64,000 nt of DNA, taken from the NCBI GenBank assembly GCA_027920525.1, contig CP115858.1:1984001-2048000 (forward strand), written 5' to 3'. The notes under the pieces are model-generated. The model saw only the letters and a program-made list of their open reading frames with translations. It was not told where the DNA came from and did no database searches. Shown in pieces: positions 16,601-26,124 of the stretch. Made by a program: the position numbers and the translations under genes. Numbering within the stretch: position 1 is the stretch's first letter; each line of letters opens with the position of its first letter. The stretch comes from Chryseobacterium daecheongense (GTDB lineage Bacteria; Bacteroidota; Bacteroidia; Flavobacteriales; Weeksellaceae).

Positions 16601-18937
16601 TTATTTTTTAAATAATCTTTGCCACCAGCTTTCCTTTTTATCTTTAGTATATCCATATCCATAACCATAATTATATCCATAACCTCCAGCACTTTTGGAT
16701 ACATCATTAATAACAAAGGATACATTAGAAAGTTTAGAATCTTTAACTAAATCATTTGTAAAATCTATTAATACATTTCTTGACACCCCAGACCTTACCA
16801 CGTAAAGAGTTGTATCCGCAACATCTGCAATATTAAGAGTATCCGATACTAGTACAAGGGGTGCAGAGTCGATAATAATATATGCATATTGTGATTCCAT
16901 TTGGTGGATAAGTTTTTGGTATCTACCATTAGAAAGAAGTTCCTGAGGATTAGGAGGAATACTTCCAGCATAGATTACATCACAATTTGGATTGGTATCT
17001 GAAGTATGAATAAGATCTTGGACATTAGTAGATTCATCGTATAGATATTCTGTAAGCCCCTTTCTTTTCACTGGTTCACTATCATAACGCTGAATCTGCG
17101 GATTTCTGATATCAGAACCAATAAGTAGAGCCCGCCCATTTTTATTTCCTAATGTAAGTGCTAAATTAACTGATACTAAAGTTTTTCCCTCTCCCTTAAC
17201 AGATGATGTAACCATAATAATTTTAGCTGATTCCTTAACAGGTAGCACAAATTTAAGATTGGAAACCAATACTCTGAAAGATTCTGCTAATTCAGAAAAA
17301 TCATTTTTTTGCACTAAATGATTTTCTTTATCATTTAATGTTGGTATATCTGCTAAAATACCTAAAGAAGAACGCTCCTTAATATCGTCACGATTATAGA
17401 TTTTATCATCCCACATAAAGAACAAATAAAATATGGCAAAGGGAAGCAGTATTCCAAGGAACAGAGCTCCCAGAAAAACAATACTCTTTTTAGGTGATAT
17501 GGGAATATCATCGGTAAATGCGGGATTTACAATTTTTGCTTTTGGAACATTTACAGATAAGTTGATTGCATTTTCTTCTCTCTTCTGTAATAAAAATAAA
17601 AATAGTTGCTCCTTAAGATTCTGCTGACGCTCTATTCCACGATACACTTTTGATTGTCCAGGTACCTTCTCAATAAGTCCGTTACTTGTTGCAATCTGAT
17701 TATTAAATTGTGATATAGTTGCCTGCACAGTCTCCTTTTGCTGACGAATATTCTCACGAACAATCTCTTTTAATGAAGCTATTTCTTTATTCATTTCCAC
17801 TACAGCAGGGTTTTCATTAGTCGCCTGCTTTAGTGTTTTATTTCTGGTAATAAGAAGTGTATTATATTGAGAAATAGCTTGTTCCAGTGAAAGATTGAGT
17901 CCAAGATTGGAAGGCATAAGCTGGTTTCCACCTTTTGCAGCTTCTTGCGCTAAAGAGTTCAAAAGCTCCAGCTGCGCTTGTTGCTGTAAAAGCGCTTTGG
18001 TATTATCGTTTGTATTTTGAAGTGCCAATTGTGCCTGGATTTCAAGATCAACGATACGATTGCGATTCTGGAAATCCTCCTTTTGATTTTCTACTCCAGA
18101 CAGATCACGGGTAATAACCTCTAACCTTTTATCAATAAATTCTTGTGTATTTTTTGCCTGTAAATTTTTATCTCTCAGACCATCCAAATTATATTGCTTT
18201 GTGACTTCATTTAGAATAGCTTCTGATTTTTCCGGAACTCCACCTATCAAACTGATATCCATCAACAATGCTTTTTGATCCGGTAGATCTACTTTAATCT
18301 TTTCCTCTAATTTTTTAACTCTCTCAATCGGATTCCAAAATACTATTATATATTTTGAACGAAATTTAATTGCAGAATTTTTATGTAGAATAACTGTTCC
18401 GAACTTCAAATGTAGAGGTTTGTCAAATTCTCCTTTAAACTCAGCTTTCTTATCATCAATTAATGTAAATTGATGATCACCTACTTCACTAACATTATAT
18501 TCTGCAGATTTAAATTTCTTTTCATTTTTAAATGAAAGTATTTTACCTGTAATCGGTATCTGTGTAAATAATTCCGAATCCTTAATTTCTCCAGCACTAA
18601 AGTATTGAACACTTAGGTTTAAGTTTTTAACAACCTGCATAAGTATTGGACGGGATGTAACTACAGCTACTTCACTTTTCATCTCATCAGCATTTCCTAA
18701 GCCTATCCCCAAATTATCCAAATCCGCAAGTGCAGAAGTAAGATCTGTTTCCTTTTTATCAAATTTAAGAGTAGTTTTTGATTGATATTGAGGAATAGAA
18801 TATCTTAGATAGATGTAGGCTCCAATCATAAACATTAAAATGGATCCAATAAACCAGGGCCATTTTCTTAGATATTGCCCGATAATTTTCTTTATATCTA
18901 ATACTTCTTCTTTTTCCTGAAATTCTATATGCTGCAT
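16601..18937 (-). CDS. Wzc-like polysaccharide co-polymerase and tyrosine autokinase
   Basis: This 778-residue inner-membrane protein controls capsule chain length and export. The Wzz domain follows a first membrane helix at about residues 33-52. A long coiled-coil periplasmic region comes next, with a second helix at about 487-510 (IVFLGALFLGILLPFAIFYLFF). The cytoplasmic BY-kinase has Walker A SSVKGEGKTLVSVN, a Walker A' region LLIGSDIRNPQ (the usual DADLR aspartate position is GSD) and Walker B AYIIIDSAPLVLVSD. The tail near residue 760 is tyrosine-rich (GYGYNYGYGYGYTK), the expected autophosphorylation cluster. No Wzb-type phosphatase gene is in the window. It lies 8 nt after the second Wza-like gene. 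Confidence 0.93.
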   Translation of the reverse strand: MQHIEFQEKEEVLDIKKIIGQYLRKWPWFIGSILMFMIGAYIYLRYSIPQYQSKTTLKFDKKETDLTSALADLDNLGIGLGNADEMKSEVAVVTSRPILMQVVKNLNLSVQYFSAGEIKDSELFTQIPITGKILSFKNEKKFKSAEYNVSEVGDHQFTLIDDKKAEFKGEFDKPLHLKFGTVILHKNSAIKFRSKYIIVFWNPIERVKKLEEKIKVDLPDQKALLMDISLIGGVPEKSEAILNEVTKQYNLDGLRDKNLQAKNTQEFIDKRLEVITRDLSGVENQKEDFQNRNRIVDLEIQAQLALQNTNDNTKALLQQQAQLELLNSLAQEAAKGGNQLMPSNLGLNLSLEQAISQYNTLLITRNKTLKQATNENPAVVEMNKEIASLKEIVRENIRQQKETVQATISQFNNQIATSNGLIEKVPGQSKVYRGIERQQNLKEQLFLFLLQKREENAINLSVNVPKAKIVNPAFTDDIPISPKKSIVFLGALFLGILLPFAIFYLFFMWDDKIYNRDDIKERSSLGILADIPTLNDKENHLVQKNDFSELAESFRVLVSNLKFVLPVKESAKIIMVTSSVKGEGKTLVSVNLALTLGNKNGRALLIGSDIRNPQIQRYDSEPVKRKGLTEYLYDESTNVQDLIHTSDTNPNCDVIYAGSIPPNPQELLSNGRYQKLIHQMESQYAYIIIDSAPLVLVSDTLNIADVADTTLYVVRSGVSRNVLIDFTNDLVKDSKLSNVSFVINDVSKSAGGYGYNYGYGYGYTKDKKESWWQRLFKK

Positions 18938-18945
18938 GTTCTAGT

Positions 18946-19734
18946 TTATCGGGTTAAAGAAATAACGAGGGTTGCTGCTGCCAATGCTGAAGCAATAATT
19001 TGAAATGTAAGAGCTCTATTTGGATTAGAGTTTGCCTGTATTTGCTTATTATGATCAGGTTCTACATAAAGAACATCATTTTGTTTCATGTAGTAGTAAG
19101 GTGAATTTACTATATCCGATCTTGATAAGTCTAAATTAACAACCTGATCCGAACCATCGTCTCCTGAACGAATAAGTTTTACGTTTGTTCGATTTCCAAA
19201 ATCTGTCATATCTCCCGCAAGACTTAATGCCTGAAAGATATTAAGCTTTTGTGTAGGACTTTCTTTTTGGCCAGGAAGCTTAACCTCACCTAAAACACTA
19301 ACATTGAAATTTTTCAAAGTAATGGTAACTAAAGGATCTGTAAGATATCTTTTTAAACGGGACTCTAATTCCTGCTTTAACTGTATTTGTGTCATCCCTT
19401 TTGCATAAACATTTCCTAACACAGGAAAATTAATATATCCTTCTTCATTTACCATATACTCACTGGGTTGTACATATTGAGTTATACCATTTGGAGACTC
19501 ACTTCCAACACGATTTGCAGTATTTAGGTTAAATGGTTTTACTGCTATCTCATCAAGCGCAGAAACGAGAATCAGAAGCACATCACTTTCTTGTATATGT
19601 AACCCCTGAAATTTTGCTTTAGCCACTTCCTCCTCCATATTATGCTGTGCCATATATACCATATTTTGTTTAGGCTTGCAAGATGCCAAAACCGCTGACA
19701 AAATTATAAGGTAAGTAATAATAGTTTTATTCAT
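18946..19734 (-). CDS. Wza-like polysaccharide export outer-membrane lipoprotein (second of a tandem pair)
   Basis: This 262-residue protein has a lipoprotein signal (lipobox LASC, Cys19), a Poly_export domain with LHIQESDVLLILVSALDE, an SLBB-type segment (VSVLGEVKLPGQKESPTQKLNIFQAL), and a C-terminal hydrophobic helix (ALTFQIIASALAAATLVISL). The C-terminal helix could form the outer-membrane pore as in Wza. It has the same architecture as the preceding gene, including the PYYYMKQNDVLYVEP block, so the two look like an ancient duplication. It lies 8 nt upstream of the wzc-like gene. Confidence 0.9.
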   Translation of the reverse strand: MNKTIITYLIILSAVLASCKPKQNMVYMAQHNMEEEVAKAKFQGLHIQESDVLLILVSALDEIAVKPFNLNTANRVGSESPNGITQYVQPSEYMVNEEGYINFPVLGNVYAKGMTQIQLKQELESRLKRYLTDPLVTITLKNFNVSVLGEVKLPGQKESPTQKLNIFQALSLAGDMTDFGNRTNVKLIRSGDDGSDQVVNLDLSRSDIVNSPYYYMKQNDVLYVEPDHNKQIQANSNPNRALTFQIIASALAAATLVISLTR

Positions 19735-19865
19735 GATATTATTTAATCTACTGTCGCTTGTCTTTAATTTTATTTATTGATTACATCCGAACAAGCTATT
19801 TTTTTCTACTAATTTGTGATTTAATGTTCACCTGCTGGTGACAATCTATTCTAAAATTTTATTTA

Positions 19866-20690
19866 TTAATTTTTAATCAATGCCAATATACCTACAGTTA
19901 TTGAAGCAATTACAGAGGCAACAGAAATGTAAAGTCCAGTATTAGGATCTACCCTAGCTGCTTTTTCCCTGTTAGCATTTGGCTGAACATATACTACATC
20001 ATTTTGTTTAAGATAATAGTAAGGAGAATTTATAAAATTAGCACTTGTAAGATCTATTCTTTCTTTACTGATCTGCCCGTCAACATTTCGAACAATTAAA
20101 ATATTATTCCTTACTCCATAAGCAGTTAAATCTCCTGCTAGACCAATCGCTCCTAATAAGGTTGTATTTCCATCTGGTATCACATATGTCCCTGGCTTAG
20201 AAACTTCTCCCAGAACAGAAACTTTAAAATTAATAAGTTTTATATCTACAATAGGACTTTTTACATACTCCGAAATTAATCCTGTGAGCTTGGTTCTTAA
20301 TGTTTCAATATTTTCATTTTTAGTGCTTACTTTTCCTATCTGAGGAAAAACAATATCACCATTGGTATCTATGACATAAGTTGGTCCGGACGCCGGAACC
20401 TGCTGGGGAAGATTATTGGAACTAGGCAATGTGTATTGAGCAACTGTACTACCTGAAGAATAATTCTGATTAAAAGGCTTTACTACATCCATATCCTTTG
20501 CTGAAACTGTAATAATCAATTGATCTCCAGGCTGAAAATCAATCCTGCTATTTTTAATCGAATTTTCGAGTGTAATACTATCAATATCTTTCATATAATT
20601 GATATCCTGTCTCGTTGTACAAGAAAACATTGCTAAACTTACAGCACCATAAATAAAATACTTTAAACTCATTCCTGATAATTTTTCCAC
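19866..20690 (-). CDS. Wza-like polysaccharide export outer-membrane lipoprotein (first of a tandem pair)
   Basis: This 274-residue protein has a signal peptide with lipobox-like AMFSC (Cys about residue 23), a Poly_export domain (DFQPGDQLIITVSAKDMDVVKPF), an SLBB-like segment (ISEYVKSPIVDIKLINFKVSVLGEVSKPGTYV), and a C-terminal hydrophobic helix (LYISVASVIASITVGILALI). It shares the SPYYYLKQNDVVYVQP block with its neighbour. A 131-nt gap separates the two. I see no terminator with a T tail in that gap, only a short TCACC/GGTGA hairpin near 19828-19841. Confidence 0.9.
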   Translation of the reverse strand: MEKLSGMSLKYFIYGAVSLAMFSCTTRQDINYMKDIDSITLENSIKNSRIDFQPGDQLIITVSAKDMDVVKPFNQNYSSGSTVAQYTLPSSNNLPQQVPASGPTYVIDTNGDIVFPQIGKVSTKNENIETLRTKLTGLISEYVKSPIVDIKLINFKVSVLGEVSKPGTYVIPDGNTTLLGAIGLAGDLTAYGVRNNILIVRNVDGQISKERIDLTSANFINSPYYYLKQNDVVYVQPNANREKAARVDPNTGLYISVASVIASITVGILALIKN

Positions 20691-20744
20691 AAAAATAGGA
20701 TAATTATTTTTTTACAAACTATGCATTGATTTCATTACACTCAA

Positions 20745-22694
20745 TTAGTCTTCTACTAATGGTTCTTTATCCAAAATTTCAAACTCGGAGTTATTGCTTA
20801 TAAACTCCTGAACAATAGTTTTTAAAATTCTAACTACCTGTAATTTATCTCTTTTAACAGCAGCTAATATAATCTGCTTGCATAGCATATCCACCTCATC
20901 GAATTCCATTATCGGATCTCTTGAGATCAAAATCTTTTCATGGTGTGTAGGAATGGTAACAGTATTATTACTTAAAAGTTCCTCATATAATTTCTCTCCC
21001 GGTCTTAAACCAATGAAAGTAATTTTTATATCTACATCTGGCGTATAACCAGATAGTTTTATCATTCTTTTAGCAAGATCTAAAATCTTAACAGGTTCAC
21101 CCATATCAAATACATAAATCTCTCCTCCATTACCCATAGTTCCTGCCTGAAGTACAAGTTCACATGCTTCAGGAATTGTCATAAAGTAACGAATAATGTC
21201 CGGGTGAGTAATCGTAACGGGACCTCCTTTTTCTATTTGCTTTCTAAAGTGAGGAATAACCGAACCGTTTGATCCCAATACATTCCCAAAACGCGTAGTA
21301 ATAAACTTAGTAGTATTTCCCGGAGAATTCTGTAAAGACTGAACAAACAATTCTGCTGCTCTTTTTGACGCCCCCATTACATTGGTAGGGTTAACAGCCT
21401 TATCGGTAGAAACCATCACAAAACGGTTTACTTTATACTTTTTCGATAATAAAGAAACGTTCTTTGTCCCTAAGATATTTACAAAAATAGCTTCATGCGG
21501 ATTTTCTTCGATTAACGGAACGTGCTTGTATGCAGCCGCGTGATATACCATTGAGAACTGATAGTCTTCAAACACTTTTTCTAATCTGTAACTGTTAGAA
21601 ATATCTGCCAATACAAATTTAAATCGTTGCTCAGGAAATTTTTCCAGAAGTTCTAATTCCAATTCATATAATGGGGACTCTGCCTGATCAAGAACTACAA
21701 TTAATGCAGGATTGAACTGCGCAACTTGTCTAACAATTTCACTTCCAATAGAACCAGCACCTCCTGTAACTAAAACATTTTTATCAAAATGTCTCTTTTT
21801 AACATCTTCGCTCTCTATTTTTATAGGTTTACGATTCAGTAAATCTTCAATCTGAAGCTGGCTGATTCCTCCAACAAGATCACTATCTCGCATCTTACTA
21901 AGTGTCGGAGCCTTCAGCACTCTTAAACCACTATCCAAAGCTAAGGTCATCCATTCTTCGATTTCCTGCTTTGTCATAATCTCTTTAATCAACAATACAG
22001 CATCAAACTGCTTGATTAATTTTTCACTTTTAAAAAACTGATTTTTATTATAAATCTTGTAGCCCAATAGTAAAGCTCTGTTTGAGTCTGATCTTCCAGT
22101 TAGAAATCCCTGTAATCGATAGGGATAGTTAGGATTATGCATAATGGCGCGAGCCAATGCTACAGAAGCCTCTCCAACACCTACCACTGCTATTCTTACT
22201 TTAGAAGAAGCACCTTTAATATCAATCAGCATATTAAAGAATTGCTTGGTAACCATCCTGAAAAAGAACATGATGGATACCGAAATAAGGAAATATAAAA
22301 ACAGATTAGGATACAGGAAGAGTGATGTACCCATGGCCATCTGTGAAATGTAATTGATAATCAAAAGACTGACCAATGTACTTCCTGATGATAGTATAAT
22401 CTTGAAAAAATCAAAGAAAGTAGAATGTCTTATAATACCTGCATAGGTTTTGAAGACATACATAAACAGGATATTAATCCCAATTACTAAAATCCTTTTC
22501 TGAACAACATATTCCGGAAAATTAACTTTTACATCCAGATTCCTTAAGAAAAGACGTGAAAGCAAAATTGAAAAAAAGATAATTAAAATATCGATAATGA
22601 TAACCAACCATCTCGGTATATATCTCAATTTCGTGATTTTCACAATGTTATCGCCATTGTAAAGAGCATTAAAAGCTTCATGCAACTTTTTCAT
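20745..22694 (-). CDS. Membrane-bound nucleotide-sugar 4,6-dehydratase (PglF/WbpM/CapD-like)
   Basis: This 649-residue protein opens the capsule operon. Four or five hydrophobic helices occupy about residues 27-145. A first CoA-binding-like Rossmann segment (VRIAVVGVGEASVALARAI) follows, then the catalytic SDR domain with NVLVTGGAGSIGSEIVRQV, MVSTDKAVNPTNVMGASKRAAELF (MxxxK in place of YxxxK) and LRPGEKLYEELL. Relatives convert UDP-GlcNAc to a 4-keto-6-deoxy sugar, often feeding the first sugar of the repeat unit. Its start is 28 nt from a good Bacteroidetes -7 element. Confidence 0.92.
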   Translation of the reverse strand: MKKLHEAFNALYNGDNIVKITKLRYIPRWLVIIIDILIIFFSILLSRLFLRNLDVKVNFPEYVVQKRILVIGINILFMYVFKTYAGIIRHSTFFDFFKIILSSGSTLVSLLIINYISQMAMGTSLFLYPNLFLYFLISVSIMFFFRMVTKQFFNMLIDIKGASSKVRIAVVGVGEASVALARAIMHNPNYPYRLQGFLTGRSDSNRALLLGYKIYNKNQFFKSEKLIKQFDAVLLIKEIMTKQEIEEWMTLALDSGLRVLKAPTLSKMRDSDLVGGISQLQIEDLLNRKPIKIESEDVKKRHFDKNVLVTGGAGSIGSEIVRQVAQFNPALIVVLDQAESPLYELELELLEKFPEQRFKFVLADISNSYRLEKVFEDYQFSMVYHAAAYKHVPLIEENPHEAIFVNILGTKNVSLLSKKYKVNRFVMVSTDKAVNPTNVMGASKRAAELFVQSLQNSPGNTTKFITTRFGNVLGSNGSVIPHFRKQIEKGGPVTITHPDIIRYFMTIPEACELVLQAGTMGNGGEIYVFDMGEPVKILDLAKRMIKLSGYTPDVDIKITFIGLRPGEKLYEELLSNNTVTIPTHHEKILISRDPIMEFDEVDMLCKQIILAAVKRDKLQVVRILKTIVQEFISNNSEFEILDKEPLVED

Positions 22695-23132
22695 TCAACA
22701 TTAGGTGATTTTATTAGCGGGGCAAAGGTAATAGATATTATTCATAATTTTAATGCAATTGTTTAATTTCTTTTTTCTACTTTATCTATTTCCAATAAAA
22801 ACTATTTCTAACACATATTATTGTCTATAAAAAAATTTATACACAATCTCCATACTTTTTACGCTATTTATATCATATTTTCATTGTTTTTCAGATATAA
22901 ATTTCAAAATATAAATATTGCAAACCACATGCATTTTTCGTGCCACTTACTTTAATTTCTTTTAAAATTTTAATTTTTTTTTAATAAAACAATGTAAGAT
23001 ATTACATATAAAAGTCTTATATAAAACTACAGCTCAATTCACAGTATAATTGTTATAATTTATTATTCTTAAAATTTCAACAAAGCTATTTTTTTTAAAC
23101 AGAAAATAAACGGAACGTAAATTACATATATA
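22695..23132. other. 438-nt AT-rich intergenic region between the capsule operon and recX
   Basis: No gene is visible. It holds the capsule promoter candidate at its left end and a short inverted repeat ATGTAA-GATA-TTACAT at 22992-23007. Long T and A runs make up much of the rest. Because recX is also on the minus strand, this region is the leader of the capsule operon and the downstream region of recX. It could contain regulatory sites that I cannot identify. Confidence 0.6.
22723..22758 (-). promoter_or_regulatory. Candidate promoter of the capsule operon
   Basis: On the minus strand TACCTTTG (22723-22730 on plus as CAAAGGTA) matches the Bacteroidetes -7 consensus TAnnTTTG exactly. A TTG for the -33 element lies at 22756-22758, but the spacer of 25 nt is longer than the usual 17-23. 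The box is 28 nt from the first start codon of the operon. Confidence 0.55.
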
Positions 23133-23594
23133 TTAATTCTCAAGAACCTGCAGGATTATTTCATATTCGTACCCCTTGCCTATTAAATAACTGATTGTTT
23201 TCGTTTTTCTCTGGTACTCTTTCAGCCCACTTGATTTGGAATAGTGATCATCAAAAATCTTTTTAAGGGTTTTAAAATAATCGTTCTCATCTATTTCATT
23301 AAAGCAGGATTGAATAAGCTTTTCGGAAATTTGCTTTTGCTTTAAATTCATCCGAATCTTATTTCTCCCCCAGTGCTTTATATAAAACTTTCCCCTGATA
23401 TAACTTCTTACAAACCTCTCCTCATTCAGATAATTTTCCTGAATCAGATATAAAAGAATCTCCTCTTTAGCTTCGTTGATCAGCATGAATTCTTTCATCT
23501 TTTGTTCAACTTCAGCATGACATCTGTCCTGATAAACACAATAGTTAACCAGCTTTTGTTTGATTTCTTCAAAAGTATAAGATTTCTTATCCAT
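23133..23594 (-). CDS. recX: RecX family regulatory protein
   Basis: This 153-residue, highly charged, all-helical protein matches RecX. EIKQKLVNYCVYQDRCHAEVEQKM begins the first three-helix repeat. LIQENYLNEERFVRSYIRGKFYIKHWGRNKIRMNLKQKQIS is the most conserved core, followed by a third repeat ending YLIGKGYEYEIILQVLE. RecX proteins bind RecA filaments and limit recombination. No recA gene is adjacent. A terminator hairpin separates it from glyA upstream, so it probably has its own promoter or relies on read-through. Confidence 0.9.
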   Translation of the reverse strand: MDKKSYTFEEIKQKLVNYCVYQDRCHAEVEQKMKEFMLINEAKEEILLYLIQENYLNEERFVRSYIRGKFYIKHWGRNKIRMNLKQKQISEKLIQSCFNEIDENDYFKTLKKIFDDHYSKSSGLKEYQRKTKTISYLIGKGYEYEIILQVLEN

Positions 23595-23601
23595 ATATTA
23601 T

Positions 23602-23631
23602 AAAAAAAGAATGAGCAAAGTGCCCATTCTT
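23602..23631 (-). terminator. Intrinsic terminator of glyA
   Basis: AAGAATG (23607-23613) pairs with CATTCTT (23625-23631), with extra G-C pairs inside. On the minus strand the stem is followed by seven T residues (A at 23602-23608). It lies 23 nt past the glyA stop. Confidence 0.8.
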
Positions 23632-23653
23632 AGTATTTAAATTGAAGTAAAAT

Positions 23654-24919
23654 TTAGTAATTAAACAAAGCTTTCCCTTCCATTAATTCATTTACTTTCT
23701 TTTTTACAGATGCAATAACTTCTTCATTCTTGATATTATCAACAACCTCGGAGATGAGTTCTGAAATAGTTTCCATATCCTGCTCTTTTAATCCTCTTGT
23801 TGTAATTGCTGCAGTTCCTAGTCTGATTCCAGATGTAGTAAATGGTGATTTATCATCAAAAGGAACCATATTTTTGTTACATGTAATATCTGCCAGAACT
23901 AATGCTTTTTCAGTCTCTTTACCATTAACGCCTTTATTTCTAAGATCGACAAGCATTAAGTGGTTATCTGTCCCCCCGCTCACAATATCAAACCCTCTAC
24001 TGATCATTGCCTTTGCTAAAGCTTGAGCATTAGATTTAACTTGTTTTGCATAAGTCTCAAACTGAGTATCCAAAGCTTCTCCAAAAGCAATTGCTTTACC
24101 AGCAATCACATGTTCAAGAGGTCCTCCTTGAATTCCAGGAAATACTGCACCATCTAAAACCTGACTCATCATTTTGATCTCTCCTTTAGGTGTCTTATGA
24201 CCATACGTGTTTTCGAAATCTTTACCCATCATGATCATTCCTCCTCTTGGCCCTCTTAGTGTTTTATGAGTAGTTGTAGTCACTACGTGGCAATGTTCAA
24301 ATGGGGAATTCAGTAATCCCTTTGCAACCAAACCTGCCGGGTGCGCAATGTCAGCCCACAGAGTAGCACCTACTTCATCTGCCACCTCTCTGAATTTTGC
24401 ATAATCCAGGTCTCTGGAGTAAGCGGAAAAACCGGCAATAAGCATTTTCGGTCTTTCTCTCAAAGCAACTTCTCTCATTTGATCGTAATCAATCAAACCT
24501 GTTTCCTGTTGTACGCCATAAGAAACAACATTATACTGAATTCCTGAAAAATTAACGGCTGAACCATGAGTCAGATGTCCTCCCATGGAAAGATCCATTC
24601 CCATAATTTTATCTCCGGGTTTCAAAACGGCAAGGTAAATAGCTGCATTAGCCTGAGATCCGGAGTGAGGCTGAACATTTACATAGTCAACTCCAAAAAG
24701 CTCCTTTGCTCTGTTTATTGCTAATGTTTCGACCTCATCTACTACTTCGCATCCACCATAATACCTTTTACCAGGGTACCCTTCTGCGTATTTATTTGTT
24801 AATACACTCCCCATCGCCTTCATTACATTATCAGAAACAAAATTTTCCGATGCTATAAGCTCCAATCCATGAGTTTGTCTTTGTTTTTCCTTTTCAATCA
24901 GGTCGAAAATAATATCCAT
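23654..24919 (-). CDS. glyA: Serine hydroxymethyltransferase GlyA
   Basis: This is a 421-residue PLP enzyme that interconverts serine and glycine with tetrahydrofolate, supplying one-carbon units. Blocks include [66 protein letters not shown] and the PLP-lysine motif [16 protein letters not shown]. Full length and intact. A -7-like CAAATGTA (minus TACATTTG) lies at 24949-24956, 30 nt upstream of the start. It appears to be a single-gene unit ending at the terminator near 23602-23631. Confidence 0.97.
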   Translation of the reverse strand: MDIIFDLIEKEKQRQTHGLELIASENFVSDNVMKAMGSVLTNKYAEGYPGKRYYGGCEVVDEVETLAINRAKELFGVDYVNVQPHSGSQANAAIYLAVLKPGDKIMGMDLSMGGHLTHGSAVNFSGIQYNVVSYGVQQETGLIDYDQMREVALRERPKMLIAGFSAYSRDLDYAKFREVADEVGATLWADIAHPAGLVAKGLLNSPFEHCHVVTTTTHKTLRGPRGGMIMMGKDFENTYGHKTPKGEIKMMSQVLDGAVFPGIQGGPLEHVIAGKAIAFGEALDTQFETYAKQVKSNAQALAKAMISRGFDIVSGGTDNHLMLVDLRNKGVNGKETEKALVLADITCNKNMVPFDDKSPFTTSGIRLGTAAITTRGLKEQDMETISELISEVVDNIKNEEVIASVKKKVNELMEGKALFNY

Positions 24920-25083
24920 TTACTTTTAGTTTTTGAGATTTTTCACCCCAAATGTACGGAATTTTCAACAAGATTTTATTCATAAAAATATGATTTTTGG
25001 GATAAAATAATATAAAACACAATTTATTTCTCAATCCCTATCTAGCTTAAAATCTCAGTGAAAAAGTGCCCATCACTTCTTAT

Positions 25084-25123
25084 AAAAAAAATATTCCCTG
25101 CTATATTAATACAGCAAGGAATA
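25084..25123 (-). terminator. Intrinsic terminator of the FAD oxidoreductase gene
   Basis: TATTCCCTGCT (25092-25102) and AGCAAGGAATA (25113-25123) form an 11-bp stem with one mismatch. On the minus strand a T run (A at 25085-25091) follows. The stem begins 22 nt past the stop codon at 25145. Confidence 0.8.
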
Positions 25124-25144
25124 CTAAAAACACTTAAAATTTAA

Positions 25145-26050
25145 TTAAAATTCTTCTTCAATAAGCTCCTTATTTACCATAGCACCAACGGTATTTCCAG
25201 ATCCGACAGCATTTGCTACAGATCTCATCATTGAAGAGCTATCACCACAGGCATAAACACCATACACATTGGTTTTATAAAAAGCATCTGTTTTTATATG
25301 GCCTGACTCAGTTATTTCGATGCCTAAATCCTGTGAAACGTTTATATTTTGCTCAAAAGGAACTTTAGCATAGACAGCTTTTAAAGAAACTTTTGATCCG
25401 TCTTTAAAGACGACACTTTCAATGATCCCGTTCCTATGCTTCAATTCCGTAATTTCATTTTCATTGATATTAATTTTTTTTTCTTGTAACTTTCTGATCT
25501 GATCTTCTGTGAGCTCTGCCTTTCCATTGGTAAACAGAGTAAGGTCTTTCGTCCAATGTGAAATCATTTTTGAAAACTCATAGGCAAAATCGCCATTACC
25601 CATAATTCCTGTTTTCTCATTTTTCACTTCGTACCCATGACAATACGGACAGTGTAAAACAGAAATCCCCCAACAATCTTTGAATCCTGGAATAATTGGC
25701 TTTATATCATTAATTCCAGTGGCAATAATCAATTTCTTAGATTTGAATCTTTCTAGTGACTGAGTTTCGACTTCAAATCCGTTATCTATTTTCAGAAGTT
25801 TACTCGCAATACCATCATAAAACTTTACAGAACTATATTTTTTCACCTGAGATTTAGCCTCATCACTAATCTCCCGGGGAGTCCTTCCATCTTGTGTCAG
25901 AAAATTATGAGAATAAGGTGTTTGCTCATTGCAAGGTTTTCCTCCATCAATAATTAATACATTTCTCAAAGATCTTCCTAAAGCCATTGCAGCTGAAAGA
26001 CCAGCATAACTGCCTCCAATTATTATAACATCATAAGGGTTTACTTCCAT
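25145..26050 (-). CDS. Thioredoxin-reductase-like FAD disulfide oxidoreductase, GliT-like branch
   Basis: This 301-residue flavoprotein has an N-terminal FAD loop VIIIGGSYAGLSAAMALGRS, a second dinucleotide loop around TGIMGNGDFAYEF, and a C-terminal VYACGDSSSMMRSVANAVGSG block. The redox pair is Cys134-Cys137 in HCPYCHGYEV. Together with TPYSHNFLTQDGRTP near residue 45, this matches the branch containing GliT/HlmI-type dithiol oxidases and many bacterial homologues annotated as thioredoxin reductases. No dithiol natural-product genes are nearby, so a general redox role is as likely. It has a convincing own promoter and terminator. Confidence 0.85.
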   Translation of the reverse strand: MEVNPYDVIIIGGSYAGLSAAMALGRSLRNVLIIDGGKPCNEQTPYSHNFLTQDGRTPREISDEAKSQVKKYSSVKFYDGIASKLLKIDNGFEVETQSLERFKSKKLIIATGINDIKPIIPGFKDCWGISVLHCPYCHGYEVKNEKTGIMGNGDFAYEFSKMISHWTKDLTLFTNGKAELTEDQIRKLQEKKININENEITELKHRNGIIESVVFKDGSKVSLKAVYAKVPFEQNINVSQDLGIEITESGHIKTDAFYKTNVYGVYACGDSSSMMRSVANAVGSGNTVGAMVNKELIEEEF

Positions 26051-26071
26051 GGTGTGAAATAAAATTTAAGA

Positions 26072-26101
26072 CAAAGATAAAATAATTTTTTAATAATGCA
26101 A
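26072..26101 (-). promoter_or_regulatory. Promoter of the FAD oxidoreductase gene
   Basis: On the minus strand TTG (CAA at 26099-26101), a 19-nt spacer and TATCTTTG (CAAAGATA at 26072-26079) match the Bacteroidetes -33/-7 consensus in both boxes and in spacing. The box is 21 nt from the start codon. Confidence 0.75.
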
Positions 26102-26124
26102 TAAAGTTGCAATAATGAATTATT

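Noticed and set aside
19828..19841. TCACC-TGCT-GGTGA hairpin between the Wza-like genes as a terminator
   Set aside because: The stem is 5 bp and no T run follows on the minus strand.
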